The position numbers were made by a program, and so were the translations under genes. This document shows, in pieces, positions 23,480 through 25,529 of a stretch of 25,529 bases of DNA (position 1 is its first letter; every line of letters starts with the position of its first letter). The stretch is from JBHGBB01 sp041946755 (GTDB lineage Bacteria; UBP4; UBA4092; JAOAEQ01): positions 1-25,529 of the forward strand of contig JBHGBB010000028.1 in the NCBI GenBank assembly GCA_041946755.1. Reading direction: 5' to 3'. A model generated the notes under the pieces. That model saw only the letters and a list, made by a program, of their open reading frames with translations, searched no databases and was not told where the DNA came from.

Positions 23480-23490
23480 ATTCTGGTTTT

Positions 23491-24111
23491 ATGCCGAAAC
23501 ATAATCACCTCCAACTCCAAACCGATATCTTAAAATACCTTAAACCATCACTGATATTTTCGATCGATTTAGATGCTACTGCCGGCGAAGATGAAGCTTA
23601 TGAATTGGTATGGAATAAACTGGAATTAGCGCTGACCACTGCCCTATATCATATATCGAAATCGGATAAACCGGAAATAGTTAATCAACGGTTCTCACTC
23701 TGGGGTCAGTTGGGTACTACGCTTAATGCAGAAGACCATCTCTGTAATGCCTATTTCATATATGTCATTCCCGAAACAGCCGGCACCGGATTTGAAGAAG
23801 CATTAGCGAAATCATGCGAAGAGTATCGGGTATTTTGGACTTTGGAAGAATCAAGAGTATTGGATGAAGAATGTGTCCCATTATATAAATATACTCAAGA
23901 GAAAATAATCCGGTATGTATTTGATCAGATTAGTGAAGATGGTCAAGTGGATTTAGGCTGTTCAAACATCGAATTTTTAACCTGGGATGAAGATTGGCAT
24001 ATTTGCTCTGGAGCTTATGCAATCGATATGTGCAAAGAGCACCTTGAACAGAGATTATCGAATGGGAAAAAAGTCCGGGTTCAATATCGAAGGTATACCA
24101 TTGAACCATAA
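23491..24111 (+). CDS. Hypothetical protein, 206 aa, no recognised family
   Basis: I do not recognise this protein. It is acidic and soluble-looking, without signal peptide or membrane segment, and has six Cys residues and a Trp-rich C-terminal third (FLTWDEDWHICSGAYAIDMCKEHLE). The frame is clean for 206 codons and codon use looks like that of the neighbours. The ATG at 23491 follows the terminator of the previous operon by 11 nt with no Shine-Dalgarno; a TATTCT box inside the terminator tail lies 6 nt before it. No clear terminator is seen between its stop and the tRNA promoter. Confidence 0.65.
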   Translation: MPKHNHLQLQTDILKYLKPSLIFSIDLDATAGEDEAYELVWNKLELALTTALYHISKSDKPEIVNQRFSLWGQLGTTLNAEDHLCNAYFIYVIPETAGTGFEEALAKSCEEYRVFWTLEESRVLDEECVPLYKYTQEKIIRYVFDQISEDGQVDLGCSNIEFLTWDEDWHICSGAYAIDMCKEHLEQRLSNGKKVRVQYRRYTIEP

Positions 24112-24151
24112 AATCTAAAAGTTATTTTATTCTATCGAAGCATATAAAAAG

Positions 24152-24180
24152 TTGAAATAAAGAGCGTTATAACATATAAT
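24152..24180 (+). promoter_or_regulatory. Promoter of the tRNA-Val/tRNA-Asp unit
   Basis: TTGAAA (24152-24157), 17-nt spacer and TATAAT (24175-24180). Initiation is expected near 24187, about 20 nt before the tRNA-Val 5' end. Confidence 0.8.
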
Positions 24181-24206
24181 AGTTATTCAAAATAAATTTA
24201 AGATTT

Positions 24207-24282
24207 GGGCGGGTAGCTCAGCTGGGAGAGCATCACCCTTACAAGGTGGGGGTCGCAGGTTCGAGCCCTGTCCCGCCCACCA
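24207..24282 (+). tRNA. tRNA-Val (anticodon UAC)
   Basis: A complete 76-nt cloverleaf: acceptor GGGCGGG pairs with CCCGCCC, D arm GCTC/GAGC, anticodon loop CTTACAA (anticodon TAC in DNA), T arm GCAGG-TTCGAGC-CCTGT. The 3' CCA is encoded (24280-24282). First gene of a two-tRNA unit. Confidence 0.97.
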
Positions 24283-24310
24283 GGTAGGGATAATACAAGT
24301 ACCAATTATC

Positions 24311-24384
24311 AAGTACGAAGTACTAAGATTAAAGGAAATAAATAAAACTGCAGTTGTGGCTTTGATACTTAATACTCGGTACTT
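24311..24384. repeat. Imperfect inverted repeat between the two tRNA genes
   Basis: AAGTACGAAGTACTAAG (24311-24327) is an inverted match (about 14 of 17) to CTTAATACTCGGTACTT (24368-24384). It lies in the 117-bp inter-tRNA spacer. It could be a processing-site structure or a decayed dispersed palindrome. Confidence 0.4.
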
Positions 24385-24399
24385 TATCTTTAAAATAGC

Positions 24400-24477
24400 G
24401 GGGCCGTAGTTCAGTTGGTTTAGAACGTCTGCCTGTCACGCAGAAGGTCGCGAGTTCGAGTCTCGTCGGCCCCGCCA
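24400..24477 (+). tRNA. tRNA-Asp (anticodon GUC)
   Basis: A complete 78-nt cloverleaf: acceptor GGGGCCG with CGGCCCC, D arm GTTC/GAAC, anticodon arm TCTGC-CTGTCAC-GCAGA (anticodon GTC), T arm GCGAG-TTCGAGT-CTCGT, discriminator G (normal for Asp) and encoded CCA (24475-24477). Confidence 0.97.
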
Positions 24478-24510
24478 GCAACTTTAATAGATTTAATATC
24501 TTAAGAAACA

Positions 24511-24576
24511 ATGGTTTAGAACGCTCCGATAGTCATCTGAGAGGCCAGTCGAATTTCAGTCTCATCGGCCCCAGCA
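24511..24576 (+). pseudogene. Decayed tRNA-Asp-like fragment
   Basis: About 36 nt after tRNA-Asp the sequence repeats GGTTTAGAACG (24513-24523) and TCGGCCCC (24565-24572) at about the same spacing as in the intact gene. GTC is preserved between partly pairing arms CTCCGA and TCTGAG. The 5' acceptor strand and the T arm no longer pair, and the end reads AGCA rather than GCCA. It looks like the remnant of a second tRNA-Asp-like gene. Confidence 0.7.
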
Positions 24577-24592
24577 GAAATATAAGCTTAAT

Positions 24593-24629
24593 AAATATCG
24601 GGTCATTGGGTCTACAACCCGATATTTTT
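24593..24629 (+). terminator. Terminator after the tRNA unit
   Basis: AAATATCGGGT (24593-24603) pairs with ACCCGATATTT (24617-24627), 13-nt loop, the 3' arm ending in a TTTTT run. It lies directly after the tRNA fragment and before the lipoprotein gene. Confidence 0.75.
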
Positions 24630-24693
24630 AATTGGTCACCTAGAATATGCACTATTTGAATTATGCCTTGTGGAAGGAGGTGAACCCTATCCT

Positions 24694-25236
24694 ATGAGTA
24701 AATCCGTTAGGTATCTATTTATCCTCATGTTGGTTTGCAGTGTTGTTATGTTATGGTCATGCGCACAACCGCCGACCCAGGAAATGGATGCCGCTAAAGC
24801 AGCGATTGAAAAAGCTGTTGCTGCAGGAGCAGATAAATATGCAGCGACTGAACTCGAAGCTGCTAAATCCGTACTCGCTCAAGCCGAACAGAAAATAAAT
24901 GCAAAAGATTATGCCGGTGCTAAAGTTGATGCTCAAGATGTAGTAGCAAAAGCTACCGCTGCCGAAGCTGCAGTTACCGCCGGTAAAGATGCAGTTAAAG
25001 CTGAACTCGATGCTATGATGCCCGGTATAGAAAAAGATTATGCCGCATTACAGAAACAAGTTAAATCGGCAAAAGGCAATAAAAAAGCCGCTGAACAGTT
25101 GAAAGCTACTTTTGATGAGATTCCAGCATTGGAAACGGAATTAAAAGACGCTAAAACCGCTTATGATGCGGGTGATTTCGCCGGAGCGAAAGAGAAATAT
25201 ACCGCAGCAAAAGTGAAGATAGATTGCCAGGCATGA
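24694..25236 (+). CDS. Ala/Lys-rich helical lipoprotein (DUF4398-like)
   Basis: A 180-residue secreted lipoprotein. The ATG at 24694 follows a strong ribosome site AGGAGGTGA (24675-24683); a GTG at 24670 in frame is upstream of that site and rejected. The signal peptide MSKSVRYLFILMLVCSVVML leads to a lipobox ending WSC (Cys23; Trp is unusual at -2). The mature part is Ala- and Lys-rich amphipathic helix with recurring units (AKDYAGAK, AGDFAGAK), as in DUF4398-type envelope proteins thought to sit in the periplasm. The last residues (KIDCQA) do not continue the repeat pattern and lie antisense to conserved codons of the truncated DUF4870 gene, so the C-terminus may be altered. Confidence 0.85.
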   Translation: MSKSVRYLFILMLVCSVVMLWSCAQPPTQEMDAAKAAIEKAVAAGADKYAATELEAAKSVLAQAEQKINAKDYAGAKVDAQDVVAKATAAEAAVTAGKDAVKAELDAMMPGIEKDYAALQKQVKSAKGNKKAAEQLKATFDEIPALETELKDAKTAYDAGDFAGAKEKYTAAKVKIDCQA

Positions 25237-25370
25237 AATCGTACAAACTTATTGTCTTTCTCTATGATAAGGAAAATAATCCCGGTTACCCACCAAAATA
25301 AATAACATAAAAGACCAGCTACATTCTGTTGCATACCGGAGCTTGTTTTGTTAGTTTGCTGTTCGCTCAT
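25161..25370 (-). pseudogene. Truncated DUF4870 (Tic20-like) membrane protein gene
   Basis: The first ~55 codons match the start of DUF4870 proteins: GMQQNVAGLLCYLFWWVTGIIFLIIEKDNKFVRFHAWQSI, where NVAGxLCY, EKDNKFVRFHA and QSI are family hallmarks. A good ribosome site (GGAGGG about 5 nt before the ATG) supports a real start. A normal member is over 100 residues with further membrane segments, but here the frame passes into the antisense of the lipoprotein gene at about 25236 and ends at residue 69 with unrelated sequence (FSFAPAKSPAS). The gene is therefore 3'-truncated, or the contig is chimeric here. A TATACT -10-like box lies at 25410-25405. Confidence 0.7.
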
Positions 25371-25529
25371 ATACCCTCCAAATCAAATAATGCATATCAA
25401 AGATAGTATATGACCTTGAAAGAATCAATAGTTCTTTTGAACGAAAAGGCACATCCAACCTGGAAAGAACAAATATCGGGATGTTTGATACGAATTGACT
25501 ATAATTCTGATGTTAAGAAAGAATTAATA
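25371..25529. other. Terminal non-coding stretch
   Basis: Contains the start region of the minus-strand DUF4870 gene (ribosome site and -10-like box), a short palindrome GTTCTTTTGAAC (25431-25442), and no gene that I can support. The window ends here. Confidence 0.4.

Noticed and set aside
24329..24511. Minus-strand 60-aa frame containing GPTRLELATFCVTGRRSKPTELRP
   Set aside because: It is antisense to tRNA-Asp; this peptide is a well-known spurious translation of tRNA loci.
24400..24576. tRNA-Asp plus its partial copy as attachment sites of an integrated element
   Set aside because: The copy is only 36 nt away with nothing between, no integrase gene is present, and identity is limited to two short blocks.
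24511..24576. Functional third tRNA
   Set aside because: The 5' acceptor strand cannot pair with CGGCCCC, and the T arm is broken.
1..25529. CRISPR array, phage genes, insertion sequences or toxin-antitoxin pairs
   Set aside because: No regularly spaced repeats, transposase, integrase or paired small genes of these kinds are visible on either strand.

Overview
The window (about 25.5 kb, roughly 40% GC by eye) reads as a chromosomal stretch of a free-living bacterium. It has almost no intergenic waste, no phage or insertion-sequence genes and no CRISPR array. UppP, FtsB/DivIC, RodA, a GT9 heptosyltransferase-like enzyme and a lipoprotein point to a walled, probably diderm cell. Protein types such as a DUF4954 protein, a TIGR03960/DUF2344 radical-SAM fusion and a solute-binding-protein/permease fusion suggest an uncultivated lineage rather than a model phylum. 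I cannot name the phylum from sequence alone.

Layout. (1) 58-462: a small unknown membrane protein, + strand. (2) 545-3571, minus strand: nadC, birA, an ftsB/divIC-like gene and uppP (cofactor metabolism and envelope). (3) 3647-6834, plus strand, divergent from nadC: pdhA-pdhB-pdhC, pyruvate dehydrogenase E1alpha, E1beta and E2; E3 is not in the window. (4) 6839-7612, minus: coaX. (5) 7698-13025, plus: rodA, a radical SAM TIGR03960-DUF2344 fusion and rng (RNase G), a cell-shape/RNA-processing operon. (6) 13134-15206: a GT9 glycosyltransferase with Cys clusters at both ends, then a HypD-like protein that has lost every hallmark HypD cysteine. (7) 15234-18531: a CUT1-type sugar ABC importer with the binding protein fused to the first permease, plus the second permease; there is no ATPase gene. 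(8) 18532-19408: an 877-bp non-coding region with a terminator, a perfect 17-bp hairpin, a near-consensus promoter and a structured, repeat-bearing leader. (9) 19409-23415: ackA-nagB-DUF4954, closed by a strong terminator. (10) 23491-24111: an unknown 206-aa protein. (11) 24152-24627: promoter, tRNA-Val, tRNA-Asp, a decayed tRNA-Asp-like fragment and a terminator. (12) 24694-25370: a lipoprotein convergent with, and overlapping, a truncated DUF4870 membrane-protein gene.

How the genes may work together. PDH yields acetyl-CoA. AckA interconverts acetate and acetyl phosphate, and NagB turns glucosamine-6-P into fructose-6-P and ammonia. Acetate and GlcN6P are the two products of N-acetylglucosamine-6-P deacetylation, so ackA-nagB-DUF4954 downstream of a sugar importer could be an amino-sugar module. 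This is inference: nagA is not in the window.

Most notable: the cysteine-free HypD homologue beside a Cys-rich GT9; the tethered binding-protein/permease fusion; the ackA leader with TTAAC repeats spaced 29-30 bp; TATAAT-like boxes so close to several ATG codons that leaderless mRNAs are implied; and the truncated DUF4870 gene whose broken end lies antisense to a lipoprotein's 3' end.
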